Assembly (NCBI GenBank): GCA_020633465.1 | Contig: JACKDN010000020.1 | Span: 102,224 to 166,223 of the forward strand | Direction of reading: 5' to 3' | DNA from: Myxococcales bacterium | GTDB lineage: Bacteria; Myxococcota_A; Bradymonadia; UBA7976; UBA1532 | DNA length: 64,000 bases | In this document: positions 8,446-15,366 of the stretch, piece by piece | Numbering within the stretch: position 1 is the first letter of the stretch | Layout: every line of letters starts with the position of its first letter | Notes under the pieces: model-generated | Seen by the model: the letters and a program-made list of their open reading frames with translations, nothing else | What the model was told of the DNA's origin: nothing | Databases searched by the model: none | Program-made: the position numbers and the translations under genes

Positions 8446-10329
8446 TCACAGCCCGGTGATGGAGGGGCCGGCGCGGATGCTGCGCTCGAGATCGTCCAGC
8501 ACGTCGGCGCGCGGGATGGTGAAGTGGAAGGCCGAGCCCTCGCCGAGCGTGCTCTCGACCCAGATGCGCCCCTCGTGCAGCCGGATCAGCTCCTTGCAGA
8601 TGGGCAGCCCCAGGCCCGTGCCCTTCATGATCTGGGCGCCGCCCTCGCCGTCCGCCTGCCGGAACTTCTCGAAGACGCCGCCCAGATCGTCGGGCGCGAT
8701 GCCCTTGCCGGTGTCGCGCACGGTGAAGCGCAGCACGTCCTCGTGCACCCGCACCTCGGCGGTGATGCGGCCCTCGGCGGTGAACTTGATCGCGTTGCTG
8801 AACAGGTTGACCAGCACCTGCGACAGGCGGTCGGCGTCCCCCCAGCCGGGCGGGCAGCCTTCGGGCACCTGCGCCTCGACGCGCAGCCCCTTGTCGCGCC
8901 AGAGGGCGGCCGTGGCGACGATGCCCCCCTGCACGAGTGCGCCGGCGTCCACCTCGCCCATCGTCAGGGTCAGCTTGCCCGCCTCGAGCTTGCTCAGGTC
9001 GAGCACGTCGTTGACCAGGCGCCCGAGGCGCTCGGCCTCGCTGTCCATCACCTGCATGTCCTCGAGCACCTTGCCGAAGGCCACGCGCACCTTGTGGGGG
9101 GCCGCCTCGAGGGCGGGCTGGACGAAGCGCACCAGGCGGCGCAGGTTCAGCTTGTTGAACCCCTTGAGCGAGGTCAGGGGGGTGCGCAGCTCGTGGCTGA
9201 CCGCCGCCAGGAAGTTGGCCTTCAGATCCTCGAGCTGGCGCTCCTTGGTGACGTCGCGCTTGTGGTTGATGATCGCGCGCACCTCGCCGTTCTTGCCCAG
9301 CAGCGGGTAGGTGCTGATGCGGGTGATCGCGTTGCCGAAGACGCGGTGCTCGACGCTGACCGACTTGCGGCTGGCGTAGGTCTGCAGGGCCGGGCAGCCG
9401 TCGCACACGCTGTCGCGCATGCGGAAGGCGCGGTAGCAGCGGCGGCCGACGACGTCGCGCCCGAAGACCGCGCGCGCGGCGCGATTGGCCTGCATCACCT
9501 CGCCGTCGGGCGCCAGCACCGTGATGGGATCCTCCATGGCGTCGAACAGGTTCTGGAAGAACTGCCGCGACTCCTCGAGCCCGGCGTTGGCCTGCCGCAG
9601 CTGGTTCATCAGGCCCGCGACGGCGCTGGTGTCGCGCGCCACCAGCACCGTGCGCTCGGCGTCCGCGTCCTCGGCCTGCAGGTGCGCGCTCGACGTCAGC
9701 AGGGTGATCGCCGGGCCGTCGGCCGTGCCGAAGTCGACCTCGACGTTGTCGACGCCCGCGGTGCGCACCACCCGCGTCGCCCAGCCAGGCGGCTGGTTGC
9801 GCACGAGGCTGTCGACGTGCACGCCGGTCAGCGAGCCGTCGAGGCCCAGCAGGGTGGCGAAGTGGCGGTTGTGCAGCTCGATGACGCCGCGCGCGTCGAG
9901 CACGACCAGCGCCTCGGGCATGGCGTCGATGACGCGCTGCAGGAACCGGCGATCGACGCGGGCCTCGCGCGCGACGACCAGGTAGGCGGCCAGCTCGTTG
10001 AGCGCGCGATTGAGGCGCCCGATCTCGTCGCGCCGCTCGATGGCCAGCGTGCCCTCGAGCTCGCCGCGGGCGATCGCCTCGATGCGGCGCAGCAGCTCGG
10101 TGAGGGGCCGCGCCACCCGGCGGCGCGCGAACAGCACGGTGGCGGTGGTCAGCAGCAGGAGCGGCGCGCCGAGGGCGGCCAGCCCGACCCAGGGCGACAC
10201 GACCCCCTGCACGCCCAGCCAGGCGATCAGCGCCGTGGCCGCGGGCACCAGCAGGGCGTACACACCGAGCAACAGATACAGCGCGCGGAACAGACCACCG
10301 CCGCGCGCCGGCGCGGGACCGTCGGTCAC
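8446..10329 (-). CDS. HAMP-PAS-PAS membrane sensor histidine kinase
   Basis: A 627-residue sensor kinase. Two membrane helices lie at about 17-36 and 47-67 with almost no periplasmic loop, followed by a HAMP linker (about 68-120), PAS domain 1 (about 125-235), PAS domain 2 (about 255-375), a HisKA phospho-acceptor helix with SHELRTPL (His near 379) and a HATPase_c domain with the N box (NLFSNAIKF), G1 box (DTGKGI) and G2 box (GTGLGLPI). PAS 2 carries the recurrent cysteine motif CYRAFRMRDSVCDGCPA seen in many bacterial PAS sensors. GTG start, 1 bp after the response regulator stop. Third signalling gene of the group starting at 11862; the lack of an external domain suggests sensing in the membrane or cytoplasm. 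Confidence 0.93.
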   Translation of the reverse strand: MTDGPAPARGGGLFRALYLLLGVYALLVPAATALIAWLGVQGVVSPWVGLAALGAPLLLLTTATVLFARRRVARPLTELLRRIEAIARGELEGTLAIERRDEIGRLNRALNELAAYLVVAREARVDRRFLQRVIDAMPEALVVLDARGVIELHNRHFATLLGLDGSLTGVHVDSLVRNQPPGWATRVVRTAGVDNVEVDFGTADGPAITLLTSSAHLQAEDADAERTVLVARDTSAVAGLMNQLRQANAGLEESRQFFQNLFDAMEDPITVLAPDGEVMQANRAARAVFGRDVVGRRCYRAFRMRDSVCDGCPALQTYASRKSVSVEHRVFGNAITRISTYPLLGKNGEVRAIINHKRDVTKERQLEDLKANFLAAVSHELRTPLTSLKGFNKLNLRRLVRFVQPALEAAPHKVRVAFGKVLEDMQVMDSEAERLGRLVNDVLDLSKLEAGKLTLTMGEVDAGALVQGGIVATAALWRDKGLRVEAQVPEGCPPGWGDADRLSQVLVNLFSNAIKFTAEGRITAEVRVHEDVLRFTVRDTGKGIAPDDLGGVFEKFRQADGEGGAQIMKGTGLGLPICKELIRLHEGRIWVESTLGEGSAFHFTIPRADVLDDLERSIRAGPSITGL

Positions 10330-10330
10330 C

Positions 10331-10720
10331 TCAAATCTCGAAGTCCAGGTCGATGCCCAGCACCTCGGCCGCGCGCGCGATGATCTGATCGGGGTCGAAG
10401 GGCTTGGTCAGGTACTCGTGGGGCGCCTCGTCCGGCGCCAGGTCGGGCGCCTGCCCCTTCGCGGTCAGGATCACCACGTGGGTGCCCACAAGATCGGGAT
10501 CCCGGCGCACGGCGCGGCACACCTGCAGGCCGTCCATGCGGGGCATCATCACGTCGAGCAGCATCAGCTCGGGCCGTAGGGCGCGCGCCTTCTCGAGCCC
10601 GACGACCCCGTCCTCGGCGAAGTGGATCTCGACGCCCTCGAGCTCGAGCTCCTCGAGCGTGCGGTGCAGCAGCAGCCGGATGTAGTTCTCGTCGTCGACG
10701 ATCAGGATGCGTTTGCTCAC
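10331..10720 (-). CDS. Single-domain response regulator (REC only)
   Basis: A 129-residue stand-alone receiver domain: acidic pocket DDE near the start (MSKRILIVDDENYIRLLL), phospho-acceptor in LLDVMMPRMDG, Thr in VVILTAKG and Lys in YLTKPFDPD. There is no output domain, so it probably works by protein contact or as a phosphate shuttle. The GTG at 10720 overlaps the upstream kinase stop by 4 bp (GTGA) and has the ribosome site AGGAGGG, which decides against longer frames. It lies between two histidine kinase genes and is the obvious partner of either or both. Confidence 0.93.
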   Translation of the reverse strand: MSKRILIVDDENYIRLLLHRTLEELELEGVEIHFAEDGVVGLEKARALRPELMLLDVMMPRMDGLQVCRAVRRDPDLVGTHVVILTAKGQAPDLAPDEAPHEYLTKPFDPDQIIARAAEVLGIDLDFEI

Positions 10721-11862
10721 GCGCCCTCCTGCTGCGGGGGATGATCGGCCAGCGGCAGGTGCACGGTGAACGTGCTGCCCTGCCCCTCTTCGCTCTGGAC
10801 CTCGATGCGGCCCCCGTGATGCTCCACGATCGTGCGCACGAGCGCCAGTCCCAACCCGGTGCCTTCCTTTGTGTGCACGACATTCTCGACGCGATAGAAC
10901 TTGTCGAAGATGTGCGGCAGCTGGGCCGCGCTGATGCCGATGCCCGTGTCGGCGATGGCCAGGTGGACCGCGCCGTCGGCCACCCACTGGCTGACCTGCA
11001 CCCCGCCCCGGTCGGTGAACTTCAGCGCGTTGCCGACCAGATTGGTCAGCACCTGCGACAGCCGCGTGGCGTCGAAGCGCGCGAAGGCCCGGTCGATGAG
11101 CTCGAAGGCCAGCTCGAGCCCCTTGGCCCGTGCCTGGATGGCGAGCAGCGCCACCACCTGCTCGACCGTGCGCTCGACGGGCCGCACCTGCAAGTCGTAG
11201 TGCATGCGCCCCGCCATGATCTTCGACACGTCGAGGATGTCGTTGATGATCACGATGAGCTTGTCGGACTCGTCGTTGATGATGCCGACGAACTCGCGCT
11301 GCACCTCGGGCGGCATCTCGGCGTCGTCGAGGATGGTGGCCGCGAAGCCCTTGATGCTGGCCAGAGGCGTGCGCAGCTCGTGGCTCACGTTGCTGACGAA
11401 GTCGCTCTTCAGCTGATCGAGCGCCTTCAGCTCGTCGTTCAGCCGCTCGAGCTCGCGGTTCTGATCGATCAGCCCCTGGATGAGCTGGTTGTTCTCGATG
11501 GCGATGCCCGCCTGGCGCGCCACCGCCCGGATGAGCTTGTGATCGCTGGCGGTGAAGTCGCCGCGCCGCTTGTCGTAGACCGACACCTCACCCAGCCGCC
11601 CCTGCGGCGTCTCGATCGGCACGGTGATCTGCTGCTGGGGCTGGTCGGGGGCCCGCCCGTGGGCCGTGCCATCCTCGAGCACGATGCGCCCGGTCCGCGC
11701 GCGCACGATCTTGACGCTCTCGCGCAGCACGAGGCGGCAGATCTCGTCCCGCCCCAGGCACGCGTTGATCGAGTCCCCGATGCGGTACAGCAGGTTGACG
11801 TGCCGGTAGAGATCCAGCACCTCGGCCGACAGCTGCTCGACCTGCTTGCGCAGGCCGTCCAC
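10717..11862 (-). CDS. GAF-domain soluble histidine kinase
   Basis: A 381-residue cytoplasmic sensor kinase: short N-terminal coiled coil, GAF-like sensor domain (about 20-130), coiled linker, HisKA with SHELRTPL (His near 160) and HATPase_c with NLVGNALKF, DTGIGIS and GTGLGLALV. No membrane helices. The GTG start at 11862 is the only start codon near the GAF domain; open frame continues upstream without one. It overlaps the response regulator by 4 bp, making a kinase-regulator-kinase cluster with the gene at 8446-10329. Confidence 0.92.
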   Translation of the reverse strand: MDGLRKQVEQLSAEVLDLYRHVNLLYRIGDSINACLGRDEICRLVLRESVKIVRARTGRIVLEDGTAHGRAPDQPQQQITVPIETPQGRLGEVSVYDKRRGDFTASDHKLIRAVARQAGIAIENNQLIQGLIDQNRELERLNDELKALDQLKSDFVSNVSHELRTPLASIKGFAATILDDAEMPPEVQREFVGIINDESDKLIVIINDILDVSKIMAGRMHYDLQVRPVERTVEQVVALLAIQARAKGLELAFELIDRAFARFDATRLSQVLTNLVGNALKFTDRGGVQVSQWVADGAVHLAIADTGIGISAAQLPHIFDKFYRVENVVHTKEGTGLGLALVRTIVEHHGGRIEVQSEEGQGSTFTVHLPLADHPPQQEGA

Positions 11863-11914
11863 CTCGTCGGCCTCGGTGGGGTCGGGATCGATGGGCAGGC
11901 TCAGGGCGGGACGC

Positions 11915-12631
11915 TCAAGGATCGACGTGCACCGGCACCGAAGGGGGCGAGCGGCGCTTGGCGTCGCGATCCCACGCGATGACGTAGAAGCCGTAAGCGA
12001 AGCCGGGCGACAGGGCGACGTGGATGCGCGTCCGCGGCGTCGTCAGCTCGAACGAGCCGGCGGGCTCGAGCCCCTGCGCGGTGGCCTCGAAGCGCAGCCC
12101 GTGCACGACGTACTCGTCCGCGCCCTCGATCGCGTCCCACGCCAGCGTCACCCCCGACGCGTCGAACGCCTCGATGCGCAGATCGGGCTTGTCGAGGAAG
12201 CCGGTCTCGCGCCCGCACACCAGGCAGTCCTCGCCGAAGCGGGGCTCCCGCGGGGTGCCCTGCGGGGCCTCGCCCATCTCGCACAGCAGGCGGCAGCCGT
12301 CGTCGTCGCCGCAGCGCTCGGCGCAGGCCGCGGCGCCCGGGCGCGGCACCCGCGCGCGCCGCTCGGCGTCGGGCCGCTGCTTCAGCTTCACCGGCGACGA
12401 GCGCCGCGGCCGATAGTAGGTGTACGGCGGCGCCTCGGCCTTGTCGGGCGGCGCGCCCACCCCGAAGGTGGGGTTCGCGAACTCGGTGTCGATCGGCGGC
12501 GTCGATCCGGCCGAGAAGACCTCGGGCGCCGCCCCCCCGACGTCCGCCGGCGGCGCGCACCCGCCGAGCGCCATCCCGGCCATCAGCGCGACGCACCACC
12601 ACCCCCCGGCGTGCATGCTTGCCCCCCCCAT
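11915..12631 (-). CDS. Lipoprotein with fibronectin III-like C-terminus
   Basis: Unrecognised 238-residue lipoprotein. The signal segment WWCVALMAGMALGGC ends in a lipobox cysteine. A Pro/Ala-rich linker, a cysteine-containing segment (CAERCGDDDGCRLLC, then CLVCGRETG) and a C-terminal beta-sandwich-like part follow; the pattern VTLAWDAIEGADEYVVHGLR and FAYGFYVIAWD resembles a fibronectin type III fold. Start may be the ATG at 12631 (SD GAGGGG) or at 12616. It follows the helical regulator-like gene by only a few bases and precedes the GAF kinase by 52 bp, so it could be a surface component of the same signalling operon. Confidence 0.7.
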   Translation of the reverse strand: MGGASMHAGGWWCVALMAGMALGGCAPPADVGGAAPEVFSAGSTPPIDTEFANPTFGVGAPPDKAEAPPYTYYRPRRSSPVKLKQRPDAERRARVPRPGAAACAERCGDDDGCRLLCEMGEAPQGTPREPRFGEDCLVCGRETGFLDKPDLRIEAFDASGVTLAWDAIEGADEYVVHGLRFEATAQGLEPAGSFELTTPRTRIHVALSPGFAYGFYVIAWDRDAKRRSPPSVPVHVDP

Positions 12632-12637
12632 CGTCGC

Positions 12638-13414
12638 CTACCCCTCGTCCTCGGCCGGATCGGTCTCGGTCGCGCCGGTGTACACCGCGTAGATCCGGGC
12701 GTCGTCGGCGTCGACGGCCCGGCCCTCCATCTCGCGATACCGCGCGCGCACGAAGTCGAAGAGCTCCTCGCGGAACGCCTGCATGTCGTCGGGTCGCGCG
12801 CGGAACGTGAAGGTGCGGGCCGCCGCCGACCCGGGCTCGTCGCTCAGGAAGCGCCGCCGCACGGTCTCGGTGACCGCCTCGAGGTGCTCCTGCAGCGCGT
12901 CGATGCGGTGCTCCCAGCCGTCGGCGCTGTAGAGATCGTGATGACAGGCCACCACGCCGTAGCGCACCCGCCCGCCGTCGTCGACGGCCTCGATGCGGCC
13001 CTCGCGCACCAGCGCCTGGATGGCCAGGCGGGTGCTGTCGAACTCGTTGCAGTGGGGCAGCCGGTCGCCCAGCTCGTCCATGGTCATCGGACGCTGCCGC
13101 AGCAGATCCTCGACCCGGCGCATCAGGTTCGTCTCGGTCTCTTCGAAGTACCCGCCCTTGTTGAAGCGCGCCGACAGCGCCTTCACCGTGCGGGTGGACT
13201 TCCCGAAGATCAGCGAGATGAGGTTGATGGTGGCGTGCTTGCGCTTCGCCTCCCGCCACAGCGCCAAGGTCATCATGTCCTTGACGGTGTCGAGCGGGTA
13301 GTTGTGATCCACCGCCATCTTCACCGCGGGATAGAACGACGCGAAGAGGATGCGGAGCAGGTACTCCGGATAGGGGATGCGCTCGGGTGAGGTGTCGGAG
13401 ACCTTCGGCTGCAT
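12638..13414 (-). CDS. Helical, winged-helix-like protein of unknown function
   Basis: 258 residues from MQPKVSDTSPERIPYPEYLL. The N-terminal half is helical (YLLRILFASFYPAVKMAVD, then STRTVKALSARFNKGGYFEE), like the HTH-containing regulators that begin with a helical repeat. The middle (MTMDELGDRLPHCNEFDST then VREGRIEAVDDGG) looks like a winged helix with its beta hairpin. The C-terminal third is alpha/beta. The ATG at 13414 is preferred over longer frames because of GAGGTCGC just upstream and the collapse of coding character before it. First gene of the minus-strand group running down to the kinases. I do not recognise a named family. Confidence 0.65.
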   Translation of the reverse strand: MQPKVSDTSPERIPYPEYLLRILFASFYPAVKMAVDHNYPLDTVKDMMTLALWREAKRKHATINLISLIFGKSTRTVKALSARFNKGGYFEETETNLMRRVEDLLRQRPMTMDELGDRLPHCNEFDSTRLAIQALVREGRIEAVDDGGRVRYGVVACHHDLYSADGWEHRIDALQEHLEAVTETVRRRFLSDEPGSAAARTFTFRARPDDMQAFREELFDFVRARYREMEGRAVDADDARIYAVYTGATETDPAEDEG

Positions 13415-13570
13415 GCGACCTCGTACTGCTGGCGCCGCGGAGTCACCCGCGACCGACGGGCCATCATAGCGACGACGCCAGGCGGATGCATCCACGGTCC
13501 CCCACGAAAGCGGGCGGCGGCCGGGCGAGCAAGGGCAAAAAGGTGCACCGCGCGGGACGCCGGGCGGGAG

Positions 13571-13600
13571 TTCGCGTTCGGTCCGGGCCGCGATTAGCAT
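13571..13600 (+). promoter_or_regulatory. Possible promoter for the MerR-TPR pair
   Basis: TTCGCG (13571-13576), 18-nt spacer, TAGCAT (13595-13600), 57 bp before the ATG at 13657. The -35 box is weak. It lies in the 242-bp divergent region opposite the helical regulator-like gene. Confidence 0.3.
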
Positions 13601-13656
13601 GGGCCGCGACCTGGGGGTGCGCCCGGCGCGACCCCCACCCCGGCGAGGAGGGCCCC

Positions 13657-14151
13657 ATGAGCCGACCGGACCCCCACCAGATCGCGCGGCGCCCGATGGT
13701 GCGCGCCGGCGTCGGCGTCCCCCGGCACGCGACGCAGGCGCGCGCGGCGAGCGCGCTGTTCACGGCCGACGGCCGCCTCGACGTGGACGCGCTGCACCGC
13801 CTGGTCGAGCTCGCGCCCGCGGTCAGCGAGGGGCAGGCCTATCCCGGCCCGGGCGGCGGCGAGCAGTTCCTCGGCTCGACCGTGCTGACGCTGGATCCCG
13901 CCGCCGCGAAGCTGCCTCCCCTCGACGCGGACGGCCTCGCGCGCCTCGCCGACGCCCTCGCGCACGATCCGCGCGCGCGGCACGTGCTGCGCGACCGCGT
14001 GTACCGCGAGATGGCGCGGCTCTTGGGCCCCGACACCCCCGATGCCTTCGACTTCGGCGCCGCGCCGCGCGTCGAGGGCGACCGCGTGCACGTCGTCGGT
14101 GACTTCGAGGCCACCCTGGAGCGACGCGCGGTGACCGACGGACGCCCATGA
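13657..14151 (+). CDS. Small hypothetical protein coupled to MerR-TPR regulator
   Basis: Unrecognised 164-residue soluble protein, Ala/Arg/Asp rich, with no membrane segment, signal or cysteine motif. The ATG at 13657 has a strong ribosome site (GAGGAGGG) and coding character starts there; longer open frame upstream is noise. Its last codons overlap the MerR-TPR start by 4 bp (ATGA), so the two are made together and probably act together. Confidence 0.7.
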   Translation: MSRPDPHQIARRPMVRAGVGVPRHATQARAASALFTADGRLDVDALHRLVELAPAVSEGQAYPGPGGGEQFLGSTVLTLDPAAAKLPPLDADGLARLADALAHDPRARHVLRDRVYREMARLLGPDTPDAFDFGAAPRVEGDRVHVVGDFEATLERRAVTDGRP

Positions 14152-15080
14152 ACGATCTGCGCGAGCCGCGCGCCGATGTCGCGCCCGCCGCGACCGAGAC
14201 GCTCTACACGGTGCACGACGTCGCCCGGCTGACCGGCGTGCGCGCCGATCAGCTGCGCCGCTGGGCCAAGAGCGGGCTCCTGCCCCCTCGCCGCCGCGAC
14301 GGCAGCAACCTGTGGTACGGCTTCCCCGATCTGATCGCCGCCCGCACGGCCGTCGATCTGATCGATCGCGGGGTGACGACGCGGCAGGTGCGCGAGGCCG
14401 TCGAGGTGGTGCGGGCCTGGCGCCCCGACCTGAGCCAGCCCCTCGCGTCGCTGCGGGTGTACTCGGATCACGGCCGCCTGGTGGTGCGCCTCGACGACGC
14501 GCTGGTCGAGCCGCGGTCGGGCCAGGCCGTGCTGGCGCTGCCCCTGGGCGAGCTGGCCGAGGCGGCGCAGCGGGTAGGCGAGGTGGTGACGGTGGAGCCG
14601 GCGGCGCGCCCGCCGGACGCCGAGGGCTGGGTGGCGCGCGGGCTGGACGCCGAGGCCGAGGAGGATCTGGACGAGGCCGCCGCCTGCTACGCGCGGGCGC
14701 TGGCCCTCGAGCCGACGCACCCCGGGGCGCTGCTGAACCTGGGCAACGTGGCCTACCAGAGCGGGCAGCTGCGCGAGGCCTGCGAGCACTACCGGGCGGC
14801 GACCCAAGCCGATCCCGACTACGCCGAGGGCTGGTACAACCTGGCCAACGTGCTGGACGACCTGGGGCACCTCGACGCCGCCGCCCGCTGCTACGACGCG
14901 GCGCTCGATCTGGCGCCCGAGTTCGCCGACGCGCACTTCAACCTGGCGCTGCTGTGGGAGAAGTCGGGGGCGCGCGAGCGGGCGCGCACGCACTGGGCGC
15001 GCTTCCTCGAGCTGGTCAGCGAGGGCGACTCGGCCGATCTGGCGCGCAGCTTCCTGGCCGCGCGGGAGGACGAGGGGTGA
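14148..15080 (+). CDS. MerR-type regulator fused to TPR repeats
   Basis: 310 residues. A MerR-like winged helix lies near residues 18-90 (YTVHDVARLTGVRADQLRRW, then NLWYGFPDLIAARTAVDLI). A beta-rich linker follows, then about three tetratricopeptide repeats (about 160-285: EDLDEAAACYARALALEPTH, EACEHYRAATQADPDYAEGW, DAAARCYDAALDLAPEFADA). MerR proteins normally end in an effector-binding or dimerisation domain; TPRs suggest control by protein contact instead. Translation is coupled to the small upstream gene. The combination is seen in Myxococcota-like genomes but the target is unknown. Confidence 0.88.
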   Translation: MNDLREPRADVAPAATETLYTVHDVARLTGVRADQLRRWAKSGLLPPRRRDGSNLWYGFPDLIAARTAVDLIDRGVTTRQVREAVEVVRAWRPDLSQPLASLRVYSDHGRLVVRLDDALVEPRSGQAVLALPLGELAEAAQRVGEVVTVEPAARPPDAEGWVARGLDAEAEEDLDEAAACYARALALEPTHPGALLNLGNVAYQSGQLREACEHYRAATQADPDYAEGWYNLANVLDDLGHLDAAARCYDAALDLAPEFADAHFNLALLWEKSGARERARTHWARFLELVSEGDSADLARSFLAAREDEG

Positions 15081-15156
15081 AGCGCGCGCCCCGGCGCCGC
15101 GCCCCGACCGCCGCGCCCCGCCCCGCCCGCGGACGCGCGTTCGCGGGCGCGCGCGA

Positions 15157-15186
15157 TTGCGGCCGCGTCTTTCGTCGTGCTAGGGT
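15157..15186 (+). promoter_or_regulatory. Putative promoter of the Ser/Thr kinase gene
   Basis: TTGCGG (15157-15162), 18-nt spacer, TAGGGT (15181-15186), inside the 286-bp gap before the kinase. The leader would be about 175 nt, long for this window. Confidence 0.4.
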
Positions 15187-15366
15187 GCGGCCCGTTTTCG
15201 GGTGGCTCGGGCGCCCGGTCAATGGTCCCCCTGTCGACCGCTGGGCGGTCGGCCGTGACGCTGTCGGCCGTGACGCGGCGCGCGCACCGGCGGGGCCGCG
15301 GAACGGGTCGGCGCGAATCCCCCCCGGCCCACGCGACGCCGCGGGCGTCTGGAGAGTCGAAGGGCC

